Positions 1 to 6,204 of a DNA stretch of 6,351 nucleotides are shown here, in pieces. How positions within the stretch are numbered: the stretch's first letter is position 1; each line of letters begins with the position of its first letter. This stretch comes from an uncultured Clostridia bacterium (lineage in GTDB: Bacteria; Bacillota; Clostridia; Oscillospirales; Acutalibacteraceae). The notes under the pieces were generated by a model, which saw nothing but the letters and a program-made list of their open reading frames with translations, did not search any database and had not been told where the DNA came from. The stretch spans positions 1-6,351 of the forward strand of contig CALGGQ010000252.1 of NCBI GenBank assembly GCA_937915775.1. Direction: 5' to 3'. A program made the translations under genes and the position numbers.

Positions 1-1380
1 GGACGCCTCATTCCAGCCCTTGTGGTAGCCGCGCACTGCCTTGAAAGCGTCCGCATCGGGATTTTTGCCGGTGGCAAGGAAGTACGCGCTGCGTAGCGCC
101 GCCTCCATCACGCCGCCGGTGGTGCCGAAAATAACCGCGGCGCCGGTGCCGTCGCTCATCGGGTCGTCGAGCGGCTTATCCTCAAGCGCGGCAATATTAA
201 TGCTCGCCGCTTTAATCATCTTCACGAGCTCGCGCGTGGTGAGCACGATATCCACATCCTGCCCGCGCTCCTCGCTGCCCATGTTCTCATACGCCGCCTC
301 TGCCTTTTTGGCAACGCACGGCATCACGGACACGCTGATGATATCCTTGGGGTCTCTGCCGATTTTTGCGGCAAAATAGCTCTTTGCCACAGCGCCGAAC
401 ATCTGCTGCGGGCTCTTAGCGGTGGAGAGCTGCCCCACCATATCGGGATACTGCGTGCGCATAAAGCGTACCCAGCCCGGGCAGCAGGAGGTGAACATCG
501 GGAAGGTGTTATGCTCCTTATCGCCGAGGCGCTGCAGGAATTCGCTGCCCTCCTCCATAATCGTGAGGTCGGCAGAGAAATTGGTGTCAAACACATAGTC
601 GAAGCCGAGCTGGCGCAGCGCGTCGCCCATCTTTTCCATCGTCGCGTCCTCGGGAGCCAGTCCCAGCTCCTCGCCCCAGGCGGCTCTGACGGCAGGCGCC
701 ACCTGCACAATCTTCACCTTGCTGTCATCGGCAAGCGCCTCATACAGACGGTTCTTATCGTCGCGCTCATGCAGCGCGCCGACGGGGCAATGCGTAATGC
801 ACTGGCCGCAGACAGAGCAATCCGCCTGTTCAATGCTCAACCCGCCCTTTACGTCAACCGTCGTTCTGGCGCCGGTGCCGCAGACATCCCAGATACCGAG
901 CGCCTGCACCTTATTGCAGACCTGAATGCAACGCATACATTTGATGCACTTTTCGTTATCGCGAATCAGCGGAAAATCCCGGTTCCACTTGATTTTTCTG
1001 ATTTTCTTTTTATAAATATCGGCGGAGAGACCGAACTCCTCCGCAAGCGCCTGCAGCTGACAGTTGCCGCAGCGCGCGCAGGTTGCGCAGGCGTATTCGT
1101 GCTCGGAGAGAATCAGCTCCAGCGTTGCCTTGCGGGACGCCATCACCTTGGGAGAATTGGTGTAAATCACCATGCCCTCCTCCACGGCGTTATTGCACGC
1201 GGCAGCAAGGCGCTCCATGCCCTCAATTTCCACCACACAGATACGGCACGCGCCGATTTCGTTAATATCCTTGAGGAAGCACAGGGTGGGAATCATAATC
1301 CCGTTCGCGTTTGCCGCTTCGAGGATCGTCGTGCCGTTTTCGACGGTAATCGCTTTTCCGTTAATTGTGACGTTTACCAT
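1..1380 (-). CDS. hydA: [FeFe]-hydrogenase catalytic subunit, CpI-like layout, 3' end missing
   Basis: The enzyme reversibly reduces protons to H2 in the cytoplasm. The reading frame opens at ATG 1380 and is uninterrupted for 460 codons to the window edge. Visible in order: a [2Fe-2S] ferredoxin domain (C34, C45, C48, C62), a His-ligated [4Fe-4S] site (H94, C98, C101, C107), two [4Fe-4S] ferredoxin motifs (C145/148/151/155 and C188/191/194/198), then the H-cluster domain with L1 TSCCPGW (297-303) and L2 MPCVAKKAE (353-361). H94, C299/C300 and C355 fall at the same numbers as in Clostridium pasteurianum CpI, which is about 574 residues long. Roughly 115 residues are therefore missing, including the third H-cluster motif with the last two cysteine ligands. 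The start overlaps the upstream gene's stop by 7 bases and has a perfect Shine-Dalgarno, implying translational coupling. Pairing with a GltD-like partner suggests the 'glutamate synthase-linked' hydrogenase group (A2 in HydDB, from memory) rather than a stand-alone ferredoxin hydrogenase; the subgroup is inference. Confidence 0.95.
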   Translation of the reverse strand, partial: MVNVTINGKAITVENGTTILEAANANGIMIPTLCFLKDINEIGACRICVVEIEGMERLAAACNNAVEEGMVIYTNSPKVMASRKATLELILSEHEYACATCARCGNCQLQALAEEFGLSADIYKKKIRKIKWNRDFPLIRDNEKCIKCMRCIQVCNKVQALGIWDVCGTGARTTVDVKGGLSIEQADCSVCGQCITHCPVGALHERDDKNRLYEALADDSKVKIVQVAPAVRAAWGEELGLAPEDATMEKMGDALRQLGFDYVFDTNFSADLTIMEEGSEFLQRLGDKEHNTFPMFTSCCPGWVRFMRTQYPDMVGQLSTAKSPQQMFGAVAKSYFAAKIGRDPKDIISVSVMPCVAKKAEAAYENMGSEERGQDVDIVLTTRELVKMIKAASINIAALEDKPLDDPMSDGTGAAVIFGTTGGVMEAALRSAYFLATGKNPDADAFKAVRGYHKGWNEAS

Positions 1381-3206
1381 TTGAAAATCCTCCCTCCTTC
1401 AAAGCAGCCGTAGCCGAAGTGGTCGCAGCGCAGGCAGCGGTTTGCCTCTTGCATCGCTTCCTTATCGCTCATCCCGTATTCAAACGGGTCAAAATTGTTG
1501 TTGCGCTCCCCTGCTTCTTTCTCGCGCATATTGACCCTGCCGCAGGGCTTGCGGTCATAGATACGCGCCGGCGGCACTTCCACACCGCTCTCAATAATAT
1601 GGTTAAAGCCGAGGTATTCGTCAATATTGGCAGCCGCCGCCTTGCCGGCGGCAATCGCCTTAATCACGGTGGCAGGACCGGTGGCGCAGTCGCCGCCGGA
1701 GAACACGCCGTCCATTCCGGCAATCATGGCAAAGCCGTCCGCGTCAATCTGGTCCCACTTGCGCGGCAGGCCATATTCGGCAAAACGGTCGCTCTCAATC
1801 GCCTGACCGATGGCAACTACCAGCACATCGCACGGGATTAAGTATTCCTCCTCGCCGGCATCCGTCGGTGCCGGTCTGCCGCGGCGGAATTCGCCAATCA
1901 TCTGCTGCTTCACCCACAGACCTTTTACGCTACCGTTTTCGTCCTTTTCAATGCGGGACGGGGCCACCAGCTCTAAGATTTCCGCGCCCTCTGCCTGCGC
2001 GCCGAAGATTTCCTCCTCCAGCGCTGTCATATCGGCAATTCTTCTGCGGTACACCACGCTGACCTTGTCCGCGCCGGCCCTGACCGCCGTTCTCGTGCAG
2101 TCCATCGCGACGTTGCCGCCGCCAATGACGATAACCTTTTTGCCTGTGTAATCGGGGTATTCGCCGTCGCCGATGGCTTTGAGCATTTCAACGGCGGAAA
2201 TGACGCCCTCGGCGTCCTCGTTTTCGAGCCCGACTTTCTTATCCTTATGCGCGCCGATGGCGATATACAGCGCGTCGTATTCCTCCGTCAGACGCTTTAA
2301 TTCCTCAGCGGAATCGACCTTTGTATTGCGCTTCACCTCCACGCCGGTGGAGAGAATGCAGTCGATATCCTCCTGCAGCCTGGTGCGCGGCAGGCGGTAA
2401 TTCGGAATGCCGTAGCGCAGCATCCCGCCGAGGTGCTGCTTTTCCTCAAACACGGTGGTCTGATGCCCCATCAGCTGCAGGTAATACGCGCAGGTCAGCC
2501 CGCTCGGACCGCCGCCGATAATCGCAATTTTTTTGCCCGTGGACGGCATACATGCCGGTGCCGGCACCTCGCCCGCCTTGTCGCACACGTAGCGCTTGAT
2601 GCCGCGGATATTGACGGGGTCGTCAATCATCTGACGGCGGCAGTAATTCTCGCACGGGTGCTCACAAATCAGGGCGCACGCCGTCGGGAACGGATTATCC
2701 TTCCGAATCTGGCGCACGGCGTCCTCCGGCCTGCCGGCAGCGGCAAGGGCGATATAGCCCGGAATATCCACGTTCGCCGGGCAGCGCGTGACGCACGGCA
2801 CCGGACGGTCAAAGCGGCACATACACTTGCCGTTTTTCACGTGGGCTTCAAAGTCCTCGCGGAAGCCTTTTACGCTGACGAGCACCATATTGGCAGCCTC
2901 GTAGCCGATAGCACAGTCCGCCGAAAGGTAGATAGACTGCGCCGTTTTTTCAATTAAATCAACCGTCGCCATCTCCGCTTCGCCGTCCAGCACGCTCTCA
3001 ATCAGCGTGGCGAGCTGCCCGAGTCCCACGCGGCACGGCGTGCACTTGCCGCACGACTGCGAGTGGCACAGCCGCACAAAGCCCAGCGCCACGTCAATCG
3101 GGCAGGAATTGGTGGAGACAGCGTTCACGCGGCTGCCCAGCTCCTCATAAAGCCGGTCAACCGTGGCTTCAACCTTTGAAACGGATTGAATTTTTTGTCT
3201 TGCCAT
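1374..3206 (-). CDS. NuoF-type Fe-S domain fused to GltD/NfnB-like FAD-NAD(P) oxidoreductase, hydrogenase partner
   Basis: This 610-residue protein probably moves electrons between NAD(P)H and the hydrogenase encoded next to it. Residues ~30-120 resemble the C-terminal cluster domain of NuoF/HydB: SCGKCTPC (C52, C55, C58) plus a distal C98 would bind one [4Fe-4S]. Residues ~125-210 are cysteine-rich (C128, C130, C138, C142, C177, C181, C185, C189), as in the N-terminal Fe-S domain of GltD/NfnB. Then come an FAD Rossmann motif GGGPSG (231-236), a second dinucleotide motif GGGNVAMD (362-369) followed by VVYRRR (384-389, the usual NADPH-contacting stretch of GltD-like proteins), and the FAD-closing segment GVFSGGDCATG (~505). 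A C-terminal RCLRC...C motif (C591, C594, C601) could hold another cluster. The FMN/NADH-binding body of NuoF and a NuoE partner are absent. It is the first gene after a strong promoter, with an AAAGGAAA ribosome site 11 bases upstream, and overlaps hydA by 7 bases. Domain calls are firm; electron donor and any bifurcation are inferred. Confidence 0.9.
   Translation of the reverse strand: MARQKIQSVSKVEATVDRLYEELGSRVNAVSTNSCPIDVALGFVRLCHSQSCGKCTPCRVGLGQLATLIESVLDGEAEMATVDLIEKTAQSIYLSADCAIGYEAANMVLVSVKGFREDFEAHVKNGKCMCRFDRPVPCVTRCPANVDIPGYIALAAAGRPEDAVRQIRKDNPFPTACALICEHPCENYCRRQMIDDPVNIRGIKRYVCDKAGEVPAPACMPSTGKKIAIIGGGPSGLTCAYYLQLMGHQTTVFEEKQHLGGMLRYGIPNYRLPRTRLQEDIDCILSTGVEVKRNTKVDSAEELKRLTEEYDALYIAIGAHKDKKVGLENEDAEGVISAVEMLKAIGDGEYPDYTGKKVIVIGGGNVAMDCTRTAVRAGADKVSVVYRRRIADMTALEEEIFGAQAEGAEILELVAPSRIEKDENGSVKGLWVKQQMIGEFRRGRPAPTDAGEEEYLIPCDVLVVAIGQAIESDRFAEYGLPRKWDQIDADGFAMIAGMDGVFSGGDCATGPATVIKAIAAGKAAAANIDEYLGFNHIIESGVEVPPARIYDRKPCGRVNMREKEAGERNNNFDPFEYGMSDKEAMQEANRCLRCDHFGYGCFEGGRIFKW
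1389..1399 (-). promoter_or_regulatory. Double Shine-Dalgarno of hydA inside the upstream gene
   Basis: Read on the minus strand this is AAGGAGGGAGG, two overlapping GGAGG cores, with 8 bases between the nearer core and the hydA ATG at 1380. It lies within the last codons of the oxidoreductase fusion gene, whose stop overlaps the hydA start. It supports the chosen hydA start and suggests strong, coupled translation of the two subunits. Confidence 0.85.
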
Positions 3207-3237
3207 ATTGAATGTTTCCTTTCCATTTGTTGTTTAT

Positions 3238-3266
3238 ATTATAAAAAATAAATGTTTTAAAGTCAA
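3238..3266 (-). promoter_or_regulatory. Vegetative (sigma-70/sigma-A type) promoter of the hydrogenase operon
   Basis: On the minus strand, TTGACT (3266-3261) is followed after exactly 17 bases by TATAAT (3243-3238): five of six and six of six consensus matches at optimal spacing. Transcription would begin near 3231, leaving a leader of about 25 bases before the ATG at 3206. No Rex-like operator (TTGTnA...TnACAA) is seen around it, so redox control by Rex is not supported here. The rest of the 136-base gap between the kptA stop and this operon (3207-3342) holds nothing else convincing and no clear terminator for kptA. Confidence 0.8.
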
Positions 3267-3342
3267 TCCTTGTCGGCGTTTCGGCAAAACAGTTTCCTCA
3301 ATTATCAAAACATCGGTTGAAAAATATCTCGTTATAAATATT

Positions 3343-3927
3343 TCATTCGCCTGTTTCGTCAGTCTCGTAAATGCTTTGGTTAAAGTCAATAAACGCAGGG
3401 GGAATCGTTGCTTCTGTTAACCAGATATCATTTTTAACATGATACAGTTGATAACCGTTTTGGTGCATTTTCTTTGCCAGAATTGGCAATGCAACGGAAT
3501 TACCATGACGACCTCCCTTTTTGAGAGCGACAGCAATATCATCCGTTAAGAAAATATGATCCCTTGCTTTTTCCATTTGGGGAAATCTGATAATGCCGAT
3601 TTTTTTGATACTCTCAAGGGCCTCTGTATGTGTTCCGTGATATAAATACTCGGGCGGTTCGGAGGGAGTATACATATCTTCAAGCCTTAAACCGATAGAA
3701 TGCCCATAATCAGCTCTCATTCTGATGTGATTTTCATCAAAACTGAATCGCTCGTTGGCACCGATTGTTTCAATGAGCTCTTTATCGGCTTGGTACCCTT
3801 TATCATTAAGCGCCTCAATTAATTTGTCTACCTCAACATATCCTTGTTTATCACAAGTTAAGCCTAAAAACGCCGGCGAGTGCCGCAACACAGCCGTTAC
3901 AATTCGTCCTACTTTTTTCTTTCCCAT
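3343..3927 (-). CDS. kptA: RNA 2'-phosphotransferase (Tpt1/KptA family)
   Basis: The family transfers an internal RNA 2'-phosphate to NAD+, giving ADP-ribose 1'',2''-cyclic phosphate and nicotinamide. Some members also ADP-ribosylate 5'-phosphate ends of RNA or DNA. The 194-residue product has normal family length. Signatures: LRHSP (14-18) in the N-terminal winged-helix lobe, RFSFDE (60-65), IRMRADYGHSI (68-78), LYHGT (95-99) opening the NAD+-binding lobe, and GGRHGN (138-143). The essential Arg-His-Arg-Arg tetrad known from yeast Tpt1 (R23, H24, R71, R138) maps to R15, H16, R71 and R140, so the enzyme looks active. Odd points: the usual 'RAnQGHS' is RADYGHS, and the usual HLS is FLT (126-128). 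The start is ATG 3927 with GGGAG a few bases upstream. It lies 41 bases after the ADP-ribosylglycohydrolase gene on the same strand, likely the second gene of an operon. The physiological substrate in bacteria is unknown for the family. Confidence 0.9.
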   Translation of the reverse strand: MGKKKVGRIVTAVLRHSPAFLGLTCDKQGYVEVDKLIEALNDKGYQADKELIETIGANERFSFDENHIRMRADYGHSIGLRLEDMYTPSEPPEYLYHGTHTEALESIKKIGIIRFPQMEKARDHIFLTDDIAVALKKGGRHGNSVALPILAKKMHQNGYQLYHVKNDIWLTEATIPPAFIDFNQSIYETDETGE

Positions 3928-3968
3928 AATCTACTCCCGTCAAACAGTTGTTTAAAATCTTTTTTGTT

Positions 3969-5516
3969 TTAGAAAATTCCCTTCCAGGCTAACGCCTCCC
4001 CTTCATCCTGTGTTAAAGAAAGCATTTTCTCGCAAACCGCCTGTTTTCTGGTTGAGTTAATATATTCGGTTGATATGCTTTCATCAAACACAAGGGTAAA
4101 TTTGACGATGCGCGCAGCATTATTATCATAGCATTCTCTCGCAAGCATAAAGAGCTTTTCCGCCGGAGTGCTCTCATTTTCAATCAATACATAAACTTCC
4201 ATGTTATCAGTCGAAAAACTCGTTGTTTTTAAGTCATCAATTGATAAGAAGTTCGTGTTTTTGGGCGCGTCTTTTTCGGATATAATGTCAAAAACATCAT
4301 ATAATCTCGGCATATCGACGCGTTCTTTCCAGTGATTCCAATAGTATTTTCTCATCCAATCCGTATCATAAAATGATTCATTTGGGCTCATTCTGCAGCC
4401 GTTAGCTAAATCTTCTCCCACCTCGAGCAACAAGTCATGCATTTCCAAATCGGTTTTCCAACAATAATCTATACTGCCAAACCCGAGCCACGCACCAAGT
4501 ATTTGTCCTGTTACAGAGCCGGTGGAGTCGCTGTCTCCGTTATGATTGACTGCCGTGATGATACCTTTTGAGAAGTCATCTTGATGCTTGATAGCACAAT
4601 AAATGGCGATGGCAAGCGTTTCTTCCGCTACCCATCCTTCACCGAGCTCAATAAACGTATTATGATTCTCGTCGTGCACTAGTTCTATCGCATAATCGAC
4701 CATTTCTGTCAAAACATTAATTCCTTTGGTATGGCGGAAAAGGTGAGCGATATAATCTCTTGCTTCAACAACCACTTCTTCCATGTTTGCATAGTTTTCA
4801 CGCCTGAATACGATGCGGTTGAGCAAGTAAGTAAGCATCGCGGCAGGTAGATAACCTAACGGATGTGAATGTGTGATTGCGGCAACCTGTGCGCCTTCAA
4901 GCGTCAGCGCTTCAATATTGTTATCTTCATCAACATTATCTGTTACATCAAAAGCCAGCGCAAGCGGCGCTACTCGCGTCAGTCCTCCGCAACCCTTGCT
5001 ATCGTTGACGGGAGCTTCCATGTAATCGACGCTATTTGTATCAATTCGGTCTTCTAAAGCCCAATGGCAGGTTCTTCCCGGCGCACGTATTGCAAACAGA
5101 CCCGGCACATCGGTCAAAAATGTTGCACGGCCTTGTTGACTGCCTTTATGATATTCGCTGTATGAGAGCTGCTGTGTCTTCAGCCAATCCTGATAGGCAT
5201 CTGCCACATATTGCCTTGGCATTTTGCGTTCCAGTTTTTCATCCAACAGCTGACAGGTTTCCCATTTGAGGACTCCGTTCGCCGTAAAAAGGGTCATTTG
5301 CGTATTGTCAGATATAAGAAGCGGTTTTCCGGTCTGCCTAAACATAATACAGTTTCTTATTCCGTTTTTTCCGTATGTTTTGCGTATCTCATCCAATGTC
5401 AAAATTTCCACATAATTGCCGAGCGCATCACCTACGGCACCGCCGACGATACAGCCTGCTATGGCGTTATATTTATCCGGGTGATTGATTAATTTGTTCT
5501 GTACATAGTTGGCCAT
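3969..5516 (-). CDS. ADP-ribosylglycohydrolase (DraG/ARH family) with unassigned C-terminal extension
   Basis: The family hydrolyses ADP-ribose from protein side chains or related ADP-ribosyl conjugates using a two-metal site in an all-alpha fold. From the preferred start the protein has 515 residues. Motifs: GGAVGDALG (25-33), the metal-binding SDNTQMT (69-75), KGCGGLTRVAPLAL (174-187) and the second metal motif NHNGDSDSTG (324-333), with D328, D330 and S331/T332 as expected ligands. The first motif has Asn (N71) where many members have a second Asp. The typical catalytic region ends near residue 380-400. Residues ~401-515 form an extension I cannot assign, with alternating hydrophobic stretches such as EVYVLIENE (440-448) and IVKFTLVFDE (470-479). 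The start was placed at the second ATG of ATGATG because GGAGG then lies 5 bases away; an in-frame TTG at 5555 would add 13 residues but lacks a ribosome site. It is the first gene of the pair with kptA. The substrate (Arg-, Ser- or nucleic-acid-linked ADP-ribose) cannot be read from the sequence. Confidence 0.9.
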   Translation of the reverse strand: MANYVQNKLINHPDKYNAIAGCIVGGAVGDALGNYVEILTLDEIRKTYGKNGIRNCIMFRQTGKPLLISDNTQMTLFTANGVLKWETCQLLDEKLERKMPRQYVADAYQDWLKTQQLSYSEYHKGSQQGRATFLTDVPGLFAIRAPGRTCHWALEDRIDTNSVDYMEAPVNDSKGCGGLTRVAPLALAFDVTDNVDEDNNIEALTLEGAQVAAITHSHPLGYLPAAMLTYLLNRIVFRRENYANMEEVVVEARDYIAHLFRHTKGINVLTEMVDYAIELVHDENHNTFIELGEGWVAEETLAIAIYCAIKHQDDFSKGIITAVNHNGDSDSTGSVTGQILGAWLGFGSIDYCWKTDLEMHDLLLEVGEDLANGCRMSPNESFYDTDWMRKYYWNHWKERVDMPRLYDVFDIISEKDAPKNTNFLSIDDLKTTSFSTDNMEVYVLIENESTPAEKLFMLARECYDNNAARIVKFTLVFDESISTEYINSTRKQAVCEKMLSLTQDEGEALAWKGIF

Positions 5517-5521
5517 CATAA

Positions 5522-5526
5522 CCTCC
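5522..5526 (-). promoter_or_regulatory. Shine-Dalgarno deciding the start of the ADP-ribosylglycohydrolase
   Basis: GGAGG on the minus strand is 2 bases from the first ATG (5519) and 5 bases from the second (5516) of a tandem ATGATG. The 5-base spacing is workable and the 2-base spacing is not, so translation should begin at 5516 (MANYVQNK...). No convincing promoter was found between here and 5800. Confidence 0.75.
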
Positions 5527-5598
5527 GTAATTAATTGTTTCTTCGTTTTGTTCAATCCTTATCCTGTCACATCTTGTTTCCAAGCGGCAGAAATGCTG

Positions 5599-5798
5599 CT
5601 ATGGCGTATAAATAATTTCACCCTGCACGATACCGTCGTAAACGCCTTTGCACAGGTCACGCTTATATAATAGCACATTCCCATTTTCAAAAAAGGTTTT
5701 TGGTTTATATCATATACAATAGCGGTTTTACCTGCCGATTGTGTCCATCCTTTAGGAAGCTTCGTATAGTAAAAACACCTATCTGGTTGTTCTGACAA
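5599..5798 (-). pseudogene. Small unidentified reading frame with probable frameshift
   Basis: On the minus strand a frame from 5798 (TTG codon, directly after an in-frame TAA) reads LSEQPDRCFYYTKLPKGW..., continues through GKTAIVYDINQKPF, and then turns into unlikely protein. Moving one frame over at a run of six T (5689-5694) restores natural-looking protein ENGNVLLYKRDLCKGVY...GEIIYTP and ends at TAG 5601-5599. One extra T (T7) would join the two halves into about 66 codons. Either the gene lost a base or the assembly has a homopolymer error. The TTG start has no ribosome site, and a further fragment upstream (about 5877-5818, other frame, reading FDNPFNLFWMNDIGTHLKR) may be older remains of the same gene. 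I do not recognise the family. It sits just upstream of the ADP-ribosylglycohydrolase gene in the same orientation and shares its AT-rich composition, so it may be a damaged third member of that cassette. Confidence 0.45.
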
Positions 5799-5890
5799 TT
5801 AACCGTTAAAGCTCTCACGCTCTTTTCAAATGGGTTCCAATATCATTCATCCAAAACAAGTTGAAAGGATTGTCAAAAATTACATCTGTT

Positions 5891-5913
5891 TTTTGCGCAT
5901 TGCCTGCGCAAAA
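5891..5913. repeat. Perfect 9-bp inverted repeat, 5-base loop
   Basis: TTTTGCGCA (5891-5899), loop TTGCC, then TGCGCAAAA (5905-5913). The T-run comes first and the A-run last, the opposite of an intrinsic terminator on either strand, so it is better read as a dyad (possible operator or cruciform) or chance. No function is claimed. Confidence 0.6.
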
Positions 5914-5938
5914 TAAACTTGCGAGGAAGAAAATTGTT

Positions 5939-5978
5939 TGCAAGGGCGAAAGCGTCTTAGCACATAATTTCCCTTGCA
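5939..5978. repeat. 8-bp inverted repeat flanking the putative spore-gene -10 element
   Basis: TGCAAGGG (5939-5946) and CCCTTGCA (5971-5978) are exact reverse complements separated by 24 bases, 27 bases before the spore-protein start codon. The CATAATT element lies between the arms. It could be a regulator's dyad, a leader hairpin if transcription starts further upstream, or chance. Confidence 0.45.
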
Positions 5979-5992
5979 GACAAAACTGAAAA

Positions 5993-5998
5993 GAGGTG
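5993..5998 (+). promoter_or_regulatory. Shine-Dalgarno of the spore-protein gene
   Basis: GAGGTG sits 7 bases before a GTG at 6006. This placement identifies GTG as the start codon, giving the usual SASP N-terminus (MAKNTVPEA). Confidence 0.75.
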
Positions 5999-6005
5999 TA
6001 TTCAA

Positions 6006-6191
6006 GTGGCAAAGAACACAGTTCCTGAGGCTAAGGAAGCCCTTAACCGTTTCAAGATGGAAGCAGCTTCTGAGGTAGGTGTTAACCTGAAGCAGGGTTA
6101 CAACGGTGACCTTACTTCCAAGCAGGCAGGCTCCATCGGCGGCCAGATGGTCAAGAAGATGATTAAGTCTTACGAAGAGAGCATGAGATAA
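6006..6191 (+). CDS. Alpha/beta-type small acid-soluble spore protein (SASP)
   Basis: A 61-residue DNA-binding protein that coats the chromosome of dormant spores, protecting it from UV and chemical damage, and is degraded by the Gpr protease at germination. The typical family core is present: EALNRFKMEAASEVGV (11-26) including the Gpr cleavage region around E19-A20-A21-S22-E23, then Y-GDLTSKQAGSIGGQMVKKMI (32-53), whose G-x-x-GG-MVKKMI pattern is the second conserved block. Length is normal for the family. It starts at GTG 6006 with a good ribosome site and is followed 13 bases after its stop by a strong hairpin, so it is probably a single-gene transcript. Forespore control by sigma-G is typical for the family; only a partial -10-like element is visible upstream. 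Its presence marks the host as an endospore former. Confidence 0.95.
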   Translation: MAKNTVPEAKEALNRFKMEAASEVGVNLKQGYNGDLTSKQAGSIGGQMVKKMIKSYEESMR

Positions 6192-6204
6192 CACACGCAA
6201 TAGT

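Larger units (their letters stand above)
5799..6005. other. Intergenic stretch without a supported gene
   Basis: Between the damaged frame and the spore-protein gene I see no open frame with a ribosome site that I would defend. Two minus-strand frames crossing it also cover the spore-protein gene in antisense and read as shadows. It contains two perfect inverted repeats (5891-5913 and 5939-5978). There is also a possible forespore-type -10 element CATAATT (5963-5969, close to the sigma-G pattern CATnnTA) without a clear -35 partner, which could drive the spore-protein gene. Confidence 0.5.

Noticed and set aside
511..1413. Long plus-strand open frame of 300 codons
   Set aside because: It lies antisense to the [FeFe]-hydrogenase gene, whose minus-strand frame carries all expected cysteine motifs. 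The plus frame is a by-product of GC-rich codon bias and has no recognisable protein.
1419..2957. Several plus-strand open frames opposite the oxidoreductase fusion
   Set aside because: They are antisense shadows of a clear flavoprotein gene, with no ribosome sites and low-complexity Ala/Arg-rich translations.
3207..3300. Rex or other redox operator at the hydrogenase promoter
   Set aside because: No palindrome of the TTGTnA...TnACAA type is present around the -35/-10 elements.
3313..3345. AT-only inverted repeat (AAATAT...ATATTT) as terminator of kptA
   Set aside because: The stem contains only A-T pairs and is short; it would not form a stable terminator hairpin.
5517..5555. Alternative TTG start adding 13 residues to the ADP-ribosylglycohydrolase
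   Set aside because: There is no Shine-Dalgarno before it, and a GGAGG is correctly placed for ATG 5516 inside this stretch.
5848..5876. TTGACA (minus strand 5876-5871) as a -35 box for the ADP-ribose cassette
   Set aside because: At 17 bases the -10 would be TGGATG, a poor match, and no better -10 appears at allowed spacing.
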